This document shows positions 31,953-41,731 of a stretch of DNA of 64,000 nucleotides, in pieces (positions within the stretch are counted from its first letter, which is position 1; each line of letters opens with the position of its first letter). The notes beneath the pieces are model-generated. The model was not told the origin of the DNA. It was given only the letters and a program-made list of their open reading frames with translations, and did no database searches. Position numbers and translations under genes: made by a program. The DNA is from Pseudomonas aegrilactucae (lineage in GTDB: Bacteria > Pseudomonadota > Gammaproteobacteria > Pseudomonadales > Pseudomonadaceae). Where the stretch lies: contig NZ_JAHTBI010000016.1 of NCBI RefSeq assembly GCF_019168305.1, positions 1 through 64,000 on the forward strand, in the 5' to 3' direction.

Positions 31953-32954
31953 ATGCAGATTTCGGTAAATGAGTTCCTGACGCCCCGCCACATTGATGTG
32001 CAGGTCGTCAGTCCAACCCGCGCTAAAATCACGCTCGAGCCTCTCGAGCGCGGTTTCGGCCATACCCTGGGCAACGCGCTGCGCCGCATCCTGTTGTCCT
32101 CCATGCCTGGCTGTGCAGTAGTCGAGGCCGAGATTGACGGTGTGCTCCACGAGTACTCCGCCATCGAAGGTGTACAGGAAGATGTCATTGAAATCCTGTT
32201 GAACCTGAAAGGCCTGGCTATCAAGCTGCACGGTCGTGACGAAGTTACGCTGACCTTGTCGAAGAAGGGTTCGGGGGTGGTTACCGCTGCCGATATTCAG
32301 CTGGATCATGATGTCGAGATCGTTAACCCCGATCACGTAATCGCTAACCTGGCGTCGAATGGCGCCTTGAACATGAAGCTCACCGTAGCTCGTGGTCGTG
32401 GTTATGAACCGGCCGATTCGCGTCAGAGCGATGAAGACGAAAGCCGCAGCATTGGTCGCTTGCAGCTCGACTCTTCGTTCAGCCCGGTTCGCCGTATCGC
32501 ATACGTGGTGGAAAACGCCCGTGTCGAGCAGCGTACTAACCTGGACAAGCTGGTTATTGATCTGGAAACCAACGGTACTCTGGATCCTGAAGAGGCAATC
32601 CGTCGTGCTGCAACCATCCTGCAACAGCAGTTGGCTGCATTCGTCGACCTCAAGGGTGACAGCGAACCAGTGGTAGTCGAACAGGAAGACGAGATCGATC
32701 CGATCCTGCTTCGTCCGGTTGACGATCTGGAATTGACCGTGCGTTCGGCCAACTGCCTTAAGGCGGAGAACATTTACTACATCGGCGACCTGATTCAGCG
32801 TACCGAAGTAGAACTGTTGAAGACTCCGAACCTGGGCAAGAAATCCTTGACCGAAATCAAGGACGTTCTGGCCTCCCGTGGTCTGTCCCTCGGCATGCGC
32901 CTCGACAACTGGCCGCCTGCAAGTCTTAAGAAGGACGACAAGGCGACTGCCTGA
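31953..32954 (+). CDS. rpoA: DNA-directed RNA polymerase subunit alpha
   Basis: The 333-residue alpha subunit has the N-terminal dimerisation domain (residues ~1-230, with [21 protein letters not shown]) and the C-terminal domain that binds UP elements and activators ([21 protein letters not shown], then [16 protein letters not shown]). The linker is of normal length. It sits in the alpha operon between rpsD and rplQ. Confidence 0.98.
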   Translation: MQISVNEFLTPRHIDVQVVSPTRAKITLEPLERGFGHTLGNALRRILLSSMPGCAVVEAEIDGVLHEYSAIEGVQEDVIEILLNLKGLAIKLHGRDEVTLTLSKKGSGVVTAADIQLDHDVEIVNPDHVIANLASNGALNMKLTVARGRGYEPADSRQSDEDESRSIGRLQLDSSFSPVRRIAYVVENARVEQRTNLDKLVIDLETNGTLDPEEAIRRAATILQQQLAAFVDLKGDSEPVVVEQEDEIDPILLRPVDDLELTVRSANCLKAENIYYIGDLIQRTEVELLKTPNLGKKSLTEIKDVLASRGLSLGMRLDNWPPASLKKDDKATA

Positions 32955-32997
32955 TCGTCGTAATCACCGAACGTAGTGTTTGGTAAGGAATGAACCC

Positions 32998-33384
32998 ATG
33001 CGTCATCGTAAAAGTGGACGTCACCTGAGCCGTACCAGCTCTCACCGTAAGGCCATGTTCCAGAACATGGCGGTGTCGCTGTTCGAGCACGAGCTGATCA
33101 AAACTACTCTGCCAAAAGCCAAGGAACTGCGCCGCGTTGCCGAGCCGCTGATCACCCTGGCCAAGGAAGACAGCGTTGCTAACCGTCGTCTGGCTTTCGA
33201 CCGTACGCGTTCGAAAGAAATCGTCGGTAAGCTGTTCAACGATCTGGGCAAGCGCTATGCCACCCGTCAGGGCGGCTACCTGCGTATCCTCAAGTGCGGC
33301 TTCCGCGCTGGCGATAACGCACCTATGGCGTACGTCGAGCTGGTTGATCGTCCTGTTGGTGGCTCGGTTGAAGCTGCTGAGTAA
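32998..33384 (+). CDS. rplQ: 50S ribosomal protein L17
   Basis: L17 has 128 residues, [20 protein letters not shown] at the start and [15 protein letters not shown] near the end. ATG 32998 is chosen over an upstream in-frame GTG because it gives the conserved N terminus. It is the last gene of the alpha operon and is followed by a strong terminator. Confidence 0.96.
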   Translation: MRHRKSGRHLSRTSSHRKAMFQNMAVSLFEHELIKTTLPKAKELRRVAEPLITLAKEDSVANRRLAFDRTRSKEIVGKLFNDLGKRYATRQGGYLRILKCGFRAGDNAPMAYVELVDRPVGGSVEAAE

Positions 33385-33407
33385 GGCGAACAGTCTGTAA
33401 CAAGAAG

Positions 33408-33430
33408 CCGGGCCTAGTGCCCGGTTTTTT
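33408..33430 (+). terminator. Intrinsic terminator of the alpha operon
   Basis: CCGGGC pairs with GCCCGG around CTAGT and is followed by six T. Confidence 0.9.
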
Positions 33431-33442
33431 GTGCCTGATTGA

Positions 33443-33479
33443 ATTGAAATAATCTATTGATCTCAATCATCTAATGAAT
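33443..33479 (+). promoter_or_regulatory. Candidate OxyR binding site upstream of katA
   Basis: Four tetranucleotides, ATTG, CTAT, AATC and GAAT, are each separated by exactly 7 nt, the spacing of the OxyR motif ATAG-N7-CTAT-N7-ATAG-N7-CTAT. The match is good in the first half and weak in the second. Known OxyR control of katA in Pseudomonas supports it. Confidence 0.45.
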
Positions 33480-33558
33480 TTGATGGTGTCATGTTCCTGA
33501 GCAATACTCCCTCCTAGCCGATTAGCCGGCCGCATCAGTCTGATAAGGGAGAAAGTAC

Positions 33559-35007
33559 ATGAGCCAGAACACAACGTTGACCACCGCCAGTGGCGCACCG
33601 GTCGCCGACAATCAGAATTCGCGCTCTGCCGGTCCGCGTGGCCCGTTGTTGCTGGATGATTTTCACCTGATTGAAAAGCTCGCCCACTTCAACCGCGAGA
33701 ACATCCCTGAGCGCCGCGTGCACGCCAAGGGCTCGGGCGCCTACGGTACCTTCACCGTCAGCCGCGATATCACTCAGTACACCAGTGCCAGGCTGTTCAG
33801 CAGCGTCGGCAAGCAGACCGAGACCTTCCTGCGCTTCTCCACCGTGGGCGGCGAGCGTGGTTCGGCCGATACCGAGCGTGACCCGCGTGGTTTCGCCCTG
33901 AAGTTCTACACCGAGGAAGGCAACTGGGACATTGTTGGCAACAACACTCCGGTATTCTTCATTCGCGACCCGCTGAAGTTCCCCGATTTCATTCATACGC
34001 AAAAGCGTTTGCCGCAGAGCAACCTGAAGAGCCCGCAAGCCATGTGGGACTTCTGGTCGCATTCGCCGGAGGCGCTGCACCAGGTCACTATCCTGTTCTC
34101 GGACCGCGGCATCCCTGACGGCTACCGACATATGCACGGCTTTGGCAGCCATACCTACAGCCTGATCAATGCGCAAGGCCAGCGCACCTGGGTCAAATGG
34201 CACTTCAAGACCAAGCAGGGCATCAAGAACCTGGCGCCGGCCGATGCTGCGCGCCTGGCAGGTACCGACCCCGACTACGCCCAGCGCGACCTGTTCGAGG
34301 CCATCGAACGCGGTGACTTCCCCAAGTGGAGCGTGTGCATTCAGGTCATGAGCGAAGCCGAGGCCGCCAGTCGCGCCGAGAACCCGTTCGATGTGACCAA
34401 GACCTGGTCGCAGAAGGACTACCCGCTGATCGAGGTCGGTGAGCTGGAGCTCAACCGCAACCCGCTCAACTACTTTGCCGAGGTGGAGCAGGCCGCGTTC
34501 GGTCCGAGCAACATGGTGCCGGGTGTGGGCCTGTCGCCTGACCGCATGCTGCAGGGGCGCGTGTTCGCCTACGCAGACGCGCACCGCTACCGTGTGGGTA
34601 CCAATCACCAGCAACTGCCGGTGAACGCCCCACGCAGCCCGGTGAACAGCTACCAGCGCGATGGTTCGATGGCCTTTGGCAGCAATGGCGGCGCTGCGCC
34701 GAACTACGAGCCCAACAGCTATGCCACGGCGCCCAAGCAGGCCCCGCAGTACGCCGAGCCGGCCTTGGCCCTGGGCGGCGCTGCAGACCGCCACGACCAT
34801 CGGGAAGACACCGACTACTACAGCCACGCCGGTGCACTGTTCCGCTTGATGAATGATGAACAGAAGGCCCTGCTGATCAGCAACATTGCCGGCACCATGG
34901 TCAGTGTGTCGGCTGACGTGGTAGAGCGTCAGTTGCAGCACTTTTTCAAGGCCGATCCGGCCTATGGCGGTGGAATTGCAAAGGCATTGGGTCTGAATCT
35001 GGCCTAA
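33559..35007 (+). CDS. katA: Monofunctional haem catalase KatA
   Basis: This 482-residue small-subunit catalase decomposes hydrogen peroxide in the cytoplasm. The catalytic His55 lies in [14 protein letters not shown], the distal Asn128 in [12 protein letters not shown], and the proximal haem ligand Tyr338 in [14 protein letters not shown]. Ser94, in the [13 protein letters not shown] region, also fits the family. AGGGAGA lies 10 nt before the ATG. A candidate OxyR site and AT-rich promoter region precede it. The next gene encodes a ferritin, so peroxide removal and iron storage are linked in this locus, as in other Pseudomonas. Confidence 0.95.
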   Translation: MSQNTTLTTASGAPVADNQNSRSAGPRGPLLLDDFHLIEKLAHFNRENIPERRVHAKGSGAYGTFTVSRDITQYTSARLFSSVGKQTETFLRFSTVGGERGSADTERDPRGFALKFYTEEGNWDIVGNNTPVFFIRDPLKFPDFIHTQKRLPQSNLKSPQAMWDFWSHSPEALHQVTILFSDRGIPDGYRHMHGFGSHTYSLINAQGQRTWVKWHFKTKQGIKNLAPADAARLAGTDPDYAQRDLFEAIERGDFPKWSVCIQVMSEAEAASRAENPFDVTKTWSQKDYPLIEVGELELNRNPLNYFAEVEQAAFGPSNMVPGVGLSPDRMLQGRVFAYADAHRYRVGTNHQQLPVNAPRSPVNSYQRDGSMAFGSNGGAAPNYEPNSYATAPKQAPQYAEPALALGGAADRHDHREDTDYYSHAGALFRLMNDEQKALLISNIAGTMVSVSADVVERQLQHFFKADPAYGGGIAKALGLNLA

Positions 35008-35024
35008 GTCGAAGTGATAAGGAG

Positions 35025-35049
35025 AACCGCCCGCATCCGGGCGGTTTTT
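35025..35049 (+). terminator. Intrinsic terminator after katA
   Basis: AACCGCCCG pairs with CGGGCGGTT around CATC, ending in a run of five T. Confidence 0.92.
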
Positions 35050-35162
35050 CAATGCAATTGACTACTGTTTACCCACTTTTTTAGCGGTTTTAGCGTAATT
35101 TGCAGTGACCTGTCAGTCATCCTGGTTCACACTATGGCTTTCAAACAGGGAGAGTCAGGGCA

Positions 35163-35627
35163 ATGCAAGGTCACCCGGACGTAATCGATTACCTCAACAC
35201 GTTGCTGACGGGCGAACTGGCAGCACGCGACCAATATTTCATTCACTCGCGGATGTACGAAGACTGGGGCTTGAGCAAGCTCTTCGAACGTATCAACCAC
35301 GAGATGGAAGAAGAGGCGCAACACGCCGACGCCCTGATGCGCCGTATCCTCATGCTGGAAGGCACTCCGCGCATGCGCCCGGACGACCTCGATATCGGCA
35401 CCACCGTGCCGGAGATGATCGCTGCCGATCTGCGCCTGGAGTACAAGGTGCGCGCCGCGTTGTGCAAGGGTATCGAGCTGTGCGAGCTGCACAAGGACTA
35501 CATCAGCCGTGACATCCTGCGCGTTCAGTTGGCCGACACCGAAGAAGATCACACCTACTGGCTGGAGAAGCAGCAGGGCCTGATCAAGTCGCTCGGCCTG
35601 GAGAACTACCTGCAGTCGCAGATGTAA
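35163..35627 (+). CDS. ftnA: Ferritin-like iron storage protein (BfrA/FtnA type, no haem Met)
   Basis: A 154-residue ferritin-superfamily protein ([20 protein letters not shown], ending QSQM). The ferroxidase ligands Glu18, Glu51, His54, Glu93, Glu127 and His130 are present. Bacterioferritins ligate haem through Met52. Here residue 52 is Ala within EEEAQHAD, with the nearest Met at 48. Proteins of this kind next to katA are often named bacterioferritin, but in P. aeruginosa the equivalent was shown to be a haem-free ferritin (FtnA), and the residue pattern here supports that. It stores iron as a 24-mer and limits Fenton chemistry. A terminator shared with uvrA follows. Confidence 0.85.
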   Translation: MQGHPDVIDYLNTLLTGELAARDQYFIHSRMYEDWGLSKLFERINHEMEEEAQHADALMRRILMLEGTPRMRPDDLDIGTTVPEMIAADLRLEYKVRAALCKGIELCELHKDYISRDILRVQLADTEEDHTYWLEKQQGLIKSLGLENYLQSQM

Positions 35628-35641
35628 TCGGTCTTGCAATG

Positions 35642-35678
35642 AAAAAGGCCATCGGGTTCGCCCGATGGCCTTTTTTTT
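35642..35678. terminator. Bidirectional terminator between ftnA and uvrA
   Basis: A perfect stem AAAGGCCATCGGG / CCCGATGGCCTTT closes a TTCG loop. The T run on the + strand (and A run on the left) lets it serve both convergent genes. Confidence 0.93.
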
Positions 35679-35713
35679 GTTCCTGCCGCACACTGCTTTC
35701 GCAGGAGCCGGCC

Positions 35714-38548
35714 TCAGGCGCGGTCGCGAATCAGCAGCGGCTTGAGGTAATACCCCGTGTGCGACTGTTTCATCTCGGCCAGCTCCTCAGGCGTACCGCA
35801 GGCGATGATCTGACCGCCCTTGGAACCACCCTCAGGTCCAAGGTCCACCAGCCAGTCGGCGGTCTTGATCACGTCCAGGTTGTGCTCGATCACCACCACC
35901 GTGTTGCCGTGGTCGCGCAGGCGGTGCAGCACGTCCAGCAACTGCTGGATGTCCGCGAAGTGCAGGCCGGTGGTCGGTTCATCGAGGATATACAGCGTCT
36001 TGCCGGTATCACGCTTGGACAGCTCGCGTGACAGCTTGACCCGCTGCGCTTCGCCACCGGACAGCGTGGTCGCCGACTGCCCCAGCTTGATGTACGACAG
36101 CCCCACATCCATCAGGGTCTGCAGCTTGCGCGCCAGCGCCGGTACCGCATCGAAGAACTCGCGGGCTTCCTCGATGGTCATTTCCAGCACCTCGTGGATG
36201 TTCTTGCCCTTGTACTTGATCTCCAGGGTCTCGCGGTTGTAGCGCTTGCTCTTGCACACGTCGCACGGCACGTAGATATCCGGCAGGAAGTGCATCTCGA
36301 CCTTGATCAGGCCATCGCCCTGGCACGCCTCGCAGCGCCCGCCCTTGACGTTGAACGAGAAGCGCCCTGGCCCGTAGCCACGCGAGCGCGACTCCGGCAC
36401 GCCGGAGAACAGTTCGCGGATCGGCGTGAACAGCCCGGTATAGGTTGCCGGGTTGGAGCGCGGCGTACGGCCGATCGGGCTCTGGTCGATGTCGACCACC
36501 TTGTCCAGGTGCTGCAGGCCGTCACAGCTGTCGTGAGCGGCTGCCTCCAGGGTGCTGGCACCATTGAGCGCCGTGGCGGCCAGCGGGAACAGGGTGTTGT
36601 TGATCAACGTCGACTTGCCTGATCCCGACACGCCGGTGACGCAGGTCAGCAGGCCGATCGGGATTTCCAGGTCGACGTTCTGCAGGTTGTTGCCACGCGC
36701 GCCCTTGAGTTTGAGCGAGAGCTTCTTGTTGCGCGGGGTACGCTTGGCCGGCACGGCAATCTTGACCCGTCCCGAGAGGTACTTGCCGGTCAGCGAGTCC
36801 GGGTGCGCCATCACTTCGGCCGGGGTCCCCTCGGCAACGATCTGGCCACCGTGCACGCCGGCGCCCGGGCCGATATCGACCACGTAGTCGGCCATGCGAA
36901 TGGCATCCTCGTCATGCTCCACCACGATCACCGTGTTGCCGATATCGCGCAGGTGGTTGAGGGTGCCGAGCAGGCGATCGTTGTCGCGCTGATGCAGGCC
37001 GATGGACGGCTCGTCGAGGATGTACATCACCCCCACCAGCCCCGCGCCGATCTGGCTGGCCAGACGGATACGCTGGGCTTCGCCGCCGGACAAGGTGTCG
37101 GCACTGCGGTCCAGGGTCAGGTAGTCCAGGCCCACGTTGACCAGGAACTGCAGGCGTTCGCAGATCTCCTTGAGGATCTTGTCGGCGATCTCGCCGCGTC
37201 GCCCGGTCAGCTTGAGGCCGCCAAAATAGTCGCTGGCATCGCCGATCGGCAGGTTGGTCACCGCCGGCAGGGTTTTCTCGCCCACCCACACGTGCCGCGC
37301 CTCGCGACGCAAGCGGGTGCCACGGCAATCAGGGCAGGGCTGGGTGCTGAGGAACTTGGCCAGTTCTTCACGCACGGTGGCCGACTCGGTTTCGCGGTAG
37401 CGTCGCTCCAGGTTCGGCACGATGCCTTCGAACGGGTGCGATCGCTTGACGATATCGCCACGGTCGTTGAGGTACTTGAAATCGACGTTCTGCTTGCCGC
37501 TGCCGCTGAGGATGACCTTCTGCTGTTCGGCCGGCAGTTCGTTGAACGGCACCTCGAGGCTGAAGCCATAGTGCGCAGCCAGTGAGCCGAGCATCTGGAA
37601 GTAGTAGACGTTGCGCCGGTCCCAGCCACGGATCGCACCCTCGGCCAGGGTCAGCTCGCCATTGACCAGGCGCTTGATGTCGAAGAACTGCTTGACCCCC
37701 AGACCGTCGCAGGTCGGGCAGGCGCCAGCGGGGTTGTTGAACGAGAACAGCTTGGGTTCCAGTTCGCTGATCGCATGGCCGCAGATCGGGCAGGCGAAGC
37801 GCGCGGAGAAGATCATCTCTTCGCCAGGCTCGTCGTCCATCGGCGCCACCAGGGCGATGCCGTCGGCCAGCTTCAGCGCGGTCTCGAACGACTCGGCCAG
37901 GCGCTGCTGCAGGTCTTCGCGCACCTTGAAGCGGTCCACCACCACATCGATGCTGTGCTTCTTCTGCTTGTCCAGCTTGGGCAACTCGTCCAGCTCGAAC
38001 AGCTTGCCGTTGACGCGGGCGCGCACGAAGCCCTGCGCGCGCAGCTCTTCGAACACCGCCAGGTGCTCGCCCTTGCGCTCGCGGATCACCGGGGCCAGCA
38101 GCATGAGCTTGCTGCCCTCGGGCTGGGCCAGCACCAGGTCGACCATCTGGCTGACGGTCTGGGCCTCCAGCGGGATGTCGTGGTCCGGGCAGCGTGGGGT
38201 GCCCACCCGCGCATACAGCAGGCGCAGGTAGTCGTAGATCTCGGTAATGGTGCCCACGGTCGAGCGCGGGTTGTGCGACGTCGATTTCTGCTCGATGGAA
38301 ATGGCCGGCGACAGGCCTTCGATGGTGTCGACGTCGGGCTTTTCCATCATCGAGAGGAACTGGCGAGCATAGGCCGACAGCGACTCCACATAACGGCGCT
38401 GGCCTTCGGCGTACAGGGTGTCGAACGCCAGCGATGACTTGCCGGACCCGGACAGGCCGGTGATGACGATCAGCTTGTCCCGGGGCAGGGTCAGGTCGAT
38501 GTTCTTAAGGTTGTGGGTACGTGCCCCACGAATCAGGATCTTGTCCAC
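35714..38548 (-). CDS. uvrA: Excinuclease ABC subunit A (UvrA)
   Basis: UvrA (944 residues from the GTG at 38548) finds DNA damage and loads UvrB in nucleotide excision repair. Both ABC cassettes are seen: Walker A GLSGSGKS and GVSGSGKS, signatures [11 protein letters not shown] and [11 protein letters not shown], Walker B YILDEPS and YILDEPT. Zinc-binding clusters are CPIC...CPTC and CEAC...CDVC. The GTG start is chosen because it gives the conserved [14 protein letters not shown]. An upstream ATG at 38602 adds an unconserved extension. It converges with ftnA and diverges from the MFS gene. No LexA box was found in the spacer. Confidence 0.97.
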   Translation of the reverse strand: MDKILIRGARTHNLKNIDLTLPRDKLIVITGLSGSGKSSLAFDTLYAEGQRRYVESLSAYARQFLSMMEKPDVDTIEGLSPAISIEQKSTSHNPRSTVGTITEIYDYLRLLYARVGTPRCPDHDIPLEAQTVSQMVDLVLAQPEGSKLMLLAPVIRERKGEHLAVFEELRAQGFVRARVNGKLFELDELPKLDKQKKHSIDVVVDRFKVREDLQQRLAESFETALKLADGIALVAPMDDEPGEEMIFSARFACPICGHAISELEPKLFSFNNPAGACPTCDGLGVKQFFDIKRLVNGELTLAEGAIRGWDRRNVYYFQMLGSLAAHYGFSLEVPFNELPAEQQKVILSGSGKQNVDFKYLNDRGDIVKRSHPFEGIVPNLERRYRETESATVREELAKFLSTQPCPDCRGTRLRREARHVWVGEKTLPAVTNLPIGDASDYFGGLKLTGRRGEIADKILKEICERLQFLVNVGLDYLTLDRSADTLSGGEAQRIRLASQIGAGLVGVMYILDEPSIGLHQRDNDRLLGTLNHLRDIGNTVIVVEHDEDAIRMADYVVDIGPGAGVHGGQIVAEGTPAEVMAHPDSLTGKYLSGRVKIAVPAKRTPRNKKLSLKLKGARGNNLQNVDLEIPIGLLTCVTGVSGSGKSTLINNTLFPLAATALNGASTLEAAAHDSCDGLQHLDKVVDIDQSPIGRTPRSNPATYTGLFTPIRELFSGVPESRSRGYGPGRFSFNVKGGRCEACQGDGLIKVEMHFLPDIYVPCDVCKSKRYNRETLEIKYKGKNIHEVLEMTIEEAREFFDAVPALARKLQTLMDVGLSYIKLGQSATTLSGGEAQRVKLSRELSKRDTGKTLYILDEPTTGLHFADIQQLLDVLHRLRDHGNTVVVIEHNLDVIKTADWLVDLGPEGGSKGGQIIACGTPEELAEMKQSHTGYYLKPLLIRDRA

Positions 38549-38677
38549 TGCGGCCTCGCTCGGCGGGCATAAACGGAGGAGTATACGGCGCGCTGCCATC
38601 ACGCGGCAAAGCGTCGCGTATATGCCGTTAACCGATGGGACTGGTAGAATCGCCGCCGGTTCACACGAGGTTTATCC

Positions 38678-40072
38678 ATGCACGATCCCCACAGCGAACG
38701 CATGAGCGGCAGCGAGACGCGCGCCGCAGGCGGCCTGGCCCTGGTGTTCGCCTTCCGTATGCTGGGCATGTTCATGGTGCTGCCGGTACTGGCCACCTAT
38801 GGCATGGACCTGGCCGGTGCCACGCCCGCACTGATCGGCCTGGCCATCGGCGCCTACGGCCTGACCCAGGCGGTGCTGCAGATTCCGTTCGGGGTCGTTT
38901 CCGATCGCATCGGCCGGCGCCCGGTGATCTACCTGGGGTTGGTGATCTTTGCCCTGGGCAGTGTGCTGGCGGCCCAGGCGGACTCGATCTGGGGTGTGAT
39001 TGCCGGGCGTATCCTGCAGGGCGCCGGCGCGATTTCGGCGGCGGTGATGGCGCTGCTGTCGGACCTGACCCGCGAGCAGCACCGCACCAAGGCCATGGCC
39101 ATGATCGGCATGAGCATCGGCCTGTCGTTTGCCGTGGCGATGGTGGTGGGGCCGCTGGTGACCCGTGCCTTCGGGCTGTCGGGGCTGTTCCTGGCCACGG
39201 CGGCGATGGCGCTGGTGGGTATCGGCCTGATCGCCTTTGTGGTGCCGGCCTCCAACGGCCCCTTGGCGCACCGCGAGTCGGGCGTGGCCAGGCAGGCGCT
39301 GGGGCCGACCTTGCGCCATCCCGACCTGTTGCGCCTGGACGCGGGCATCTTCGTGCTGCACGCGATCCTGATGGCCAGCTTCGTTGCCTTGCCGCTGGCG
39401 TTCGTCGAGCGCGGCGGCCTGCCCAAGGAAGAGCACTGGTGGGTCTACCTGACCGCCTTGCTGGTTTCATTCTTCGCAATGATTCCGTTCATCATCTACG
39501 GTGAAAAAAAGCGCAAGATGAAACGTGTCCTGCTGGGTGCGGTCAGTGTGCTGATGCTGACCGAGCTGTTCTTCTGGGAGTTCGGCCGCAGCTTGCAGGC
39601 GCTGGTGATCGGCACGGTGATCTTCTTCACCGCCTTCAACCTGCTGGAGGCGTCGTTGCCGTCGCTGATCAGCAAGGTGTCGCCTGCGGGGGGCAAGGGC
39701 ACGGCAATGGGGGTGTACTCCACCAGCCAGTTCCTGGGCGCGGCGCTGGGCGGCATCATGGGTGGCTGGCTGTTCCAGCACGGTGGTTTGAGCGTGGTTT
39801 TCCTGGGGTGCGCAGGCCTCTGTGCCCTTTGGTTGGCCATAGCTGTTACTATGCGCGAACCACCTTACGTGACGAGCCTGCGCCTGCCGTTATCGCCTGA
39901 AGCGATTCGTGAAGCGGGCTTGACCGAGCGCCTCAAGGCCGTGCCGGGTGTGACCGACGCAGTGGTGGTGGCAGATGAAGCCGCCATCTATATCAAACTG
40001 GATACACAAATTTTGGATCGTACGACCCTGGAGCTGCTGGTAAACCCGGCGCCCGCGGCGTGCCAAGCCTAG
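38678..40072 (+). CDS. YajR-like major facilitator superfamily transporter
   Basis: This 464-residue inner-membrane protein has 12 predicted helices in the MFS arrangement. It has the loop 2-3 signature region [11 protein letters not shown], a central charged loop ([10 protein letters not shown]) and a soluble C-terminal domain of about 65 residues (starting near [16 protein letters not shown], with [19 protein letters not shown]). That tail resembles the ferredoxin-like YAM domain of E. coli YajR. The substrate is unknown. It lies between uvrA (divergent) and ssb (9-nt gap, same strand), a conserved Pseudomonas order, so it may share a transcript with ssb. Confidence 0.85.
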   Translation: MHDPHSERMSGSETRAAGGLALVFAFRMLGMFMVLPVLATYGMDLAGATPALIGLAIGAYGLTQAVLQIPFGVVSDRIGRRPVIYLGLVIFALGSVLAAQADSIWGVIAGRILQGAGAISAAVMALLSDLTREQHRTKAMAMIGMSIGLSFAVAMVVGPLVTRAFGLSGLFLATAAMALVGIGLIAFVVPASNGPLAHRESGVARQALGPTLRHPDLLRLDAGIFVLHAILMASFVALPLAFVERGGLPKEEHWWVYLTALLVSFFAMIPFIIYGEKKRKMKRVLLGAVSVLMLTELFFWEFGRSLQALVIGTVIFFTAFNLLEASLPSLISKVSPAGGKGTAMGVYSTSQFLGAALGGIMGGWLFQHGGLSVVFLGCAGLCALWLAIAVTMREPPYVTSLRLPLSPEAIREAGLTERLKAVPGVTDAVVVADEAAIYIKLDTQILDRTTLELLVNPAPAACQA

Positions 40073-40081
40073 GAGAACGTT

Positions 40082-40606
40082 ATGGCCCGTGGGGTTAACA
40101 AAGTCATTTTGGTCGGCACTTGCGGCCAGGACCCTGAAGTTCGCTACCTGCCCAACGGCAACGCGGTGACCAACCTCAGCCTGGCCACCAGCGAGCAGTG
40201 GACCGACAAGCAGAGCGGCCAGAAGGTCGAGCGTACCGAGTGGCACCGTGTGTCGATGTTCGGCAAGGTGGCCGAGATTGCCGGCGAGTACCTGCGCAAG
40301 GGTTCGCAGGTGTACATCGAAGGCAAGCTGCAGACCCGCGAGTGGGAAAAAGACGGCATCAAGCGTTACACCACCGAGATCGTGGTCGACATGCAGGGCA
40401 CCATGCAACTGCTGGGCGGTCGCCCGCAGAACCAGGACGGCTCGCAGCAGGGCGGTGGCGGCAACAACTACAACCAGGCCCCGCGTCAGCAGGCCCCTCA
40501 GCAGCAGCGCCCGCAGCAGGCCCCTCAGCAGCGCCAGGCGCCGCAACAGGCTGCGCCACAGCCAGCACCGGATTTCGACAGCTTTGATGACGATATCCCG
40601 TTCTGA
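40082..40606 (+). CDS. ssb: Single-stranded DNA-binding protein
   Basis: SSB has 174 residues: the OB-fold domain (about 1-110, [21 protein letters not shown] and [18 protein letters not shown]), a Gln/Pro-rich flexible linker (about 125-160) and the acidic tail DSFDDDIPF, which recruits repair and replication partners. It protects single-stranded DNA in replication, recombination and repair. AGGAGAA precedes the ATG. It lies beside uvrA and the MFS gene, and a bidirectional terminator follows. Confidence 0.97.
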   Translation: MARGVNKVILVGTCGQDPEVRYLPNGNAVTNLSLATSEQWTDKQSGQKVERTEWHRVSMFGKVAEIAGEYLRKGSQVYIEGKLQTREWEKDGIKRYTTEIVVDMQGTMQLLGGRPQNQDGSQQGGGGNNYNQAPRQQAPQQQRPQQAPQQRQAPQQAAPQPAPDFDSFDDDIPF

Positions 40607-40633
40607 GCCCTGGCATCTGCCTGGCTTGAACTC

Positions 40634-40666
40634 AAACGCCCGATGCCTTGCATCGGGCGTTTTGCG
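40634..40666. terminator. Bidirectional terminator after ssb
   Basis: AAACGCCCGATGC pairs with GCATCGGGCGTTT around CTT, followed by T/G bases. It lies between ssb and the convergent unknown gene at 40687, and can serve both. Confidence 0.88.
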
Positions 40667-40686
40667 TCATGAGGGACTGCTTCTCA

Positions 40687-41133
40687 TCAGGTGTCGTAGT
40701 ACCCACTGTCCCACGGCGCGAAAAACGCCATGTAATGCCCCGGCACCACATCCACTGCCCAATCGTCATCCGGCGCTTCGGGTTCGCGCAATTCGAAGCC
40801 GAACACCGTGCCTTCCCGTTCGACGGTAAACGGCGCCACTTCGATGCGCTCGAATGTCACCTCGCCAAGGTCATCCAGGCGTTGGTCGTAGCGTGCCCTG
40901 GCGGCATCTCTGTCAAAGCTGGCGCGCGGCCCCAGGCTGTCGATCTGTGCACTGCGCAAAGAACCGTCCGCATTGAACAGGTACAGCGCGATGTACTCGC
41001 AGCCAGGTTCATCCCCTTGGGCTGAGCAGAACGGGGTGGTGAGGAAGAACTGCAAGCCATCCTTGGTCCGGCCCACATGCCGGGCGTAATAGTCATCATG
41101 GTCCAAGGCGATCAACTGCGGGGCCGTGTTCAT
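40687..41133 (-). CDS. Conserved protein of unknown function (148 aa), second gene of a pair
   Basis: This acidic, probably cytoplasmic 148-residue protein has no signal peptide or membrane segment. It starts MNTAPQLIALDHDDYYARHV and is rich in aromatic and acidic residues, with FFLTTPFCSAQGDEPGCEY containing two cysteines, and ends APWDSGYYDT. I do not recognise a characterised family. Its ATG overlaps the stop of the upstream gene (ATGA), so the two are translationally coupled. The size, acidity and pairing resemble immunity or small accessory proteins, but no toxin gene is adjacent, so that remains speculation. Confidence 0.65.
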   Translation of the reverse strand: MNTAPQLIALDHDDYYARHVGRTKDGLQFFLTTPFCSAQGDEPGCEYIALYLFNADGSLRSAQIDSLGPRASFDRDAARARYDQRLDDLGEVTFERIEVAPFTVEREGTVFGFELREPEAPDDDWAVDVVPGHYMAFFAPWDSGYYDT

Positions 41134-41699
41134 GCCTGCTTGCCCCCCAGTGCCAGTGCAGTCAGCGCCCTGAGCATCGGTGTGCGATAGTCCATATCTT
41201 TTTCGTTCCAGTAGATGAGCCCATCGGGCAGGTTGACGTTGAAAAAGCTCTCGTAATACCGCCCGGCGTCCGCCGCATCGGCGTCCTGGCCAAACAGCTT
41301 CAGGCGCATCGGCCCATCGGTCAGGCCGGTGGGCGCTTGCTGCAGCGCTACCACGGTGAGCGCCTCGGTGGTGGTGGGCGCCACCTCGCTCACCGGCATC
41401 TCGTACAAGCCGGCCAGCGCGCTGATGAAGCGCTCGGTTTCGACACCCAGCGACGACAGTACCACCCCTTCGCGGTACACGTGCGCCTGTAGCAATTGCA
41501 TGTCGGCATCGAAGCCCGGCCCCACCTCGCTGATGAGCCTGACCTTCAGCCCCACGGGTTGCTCGGCGAATGAGGCGCGCAGGTCGAAGTGATAATGCCC
41601 GGCGTGGTGTTCCAGGTTCTGCACCTTGAACACGCAGTCGACAAAGCCGTCTTCACTAAACTGCGCCAGGCAGGGGAGTCCGTTTCTATCCAGTTCCAT
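41130..41699 (-). CDS. Conserved protein of unknown function (189 aa), first gene of a pair
   Basis: From the ATG at 41699 the gene encodes 189 residues, MELDRNGLPCLAQFSEDGF at the start, with a beta-rich N-terminal half (YHFDLRASFAEQPVGLKVRL) and a C-terminal part containing GRYYESFFNVNLPDGLIYWNEKD. A longer frame to 42122 overlaps the regulator gene and is rejected. No signal peptide or membrane helix is seen and the family is not recognised. It starts 32 nt after the MocR-type regulator on the same strand and overlaps the next gene by 4 nt, so regulator and pair may be one transcript. A functional link to the oxygenase locus is possible but unproven. Confidence 0.65.
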   Translation of the reverse strand: MELDRNGLPCLAQFSEDGFVDCVFKVQNLEHHAGHYHFDLRASFAEQPVGLKVRLISEVGPGFDADMQLLQAHVYREGVVLSSLGVETERFISALAGLYEMPVSEVAPTTTEALTVVALQQAPTGLTDGPMRLKLFGQDADAADAGRYYESFFNVNLPDGLIYWNEKDMDYRTPMLRALTALALGGKQA

Positions 41700-41731
41700 C
41701 CAGGTGCTCCGGTACGTCCAACGATGTGCTG

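Noticed and set aside
38549..38677. A LexA box in the uvrA-MFS spacer
   Set aside because: I looked for CTGT-N8-ACAG and found no acceptable match, so SOS control cannot be supported from this sequence.
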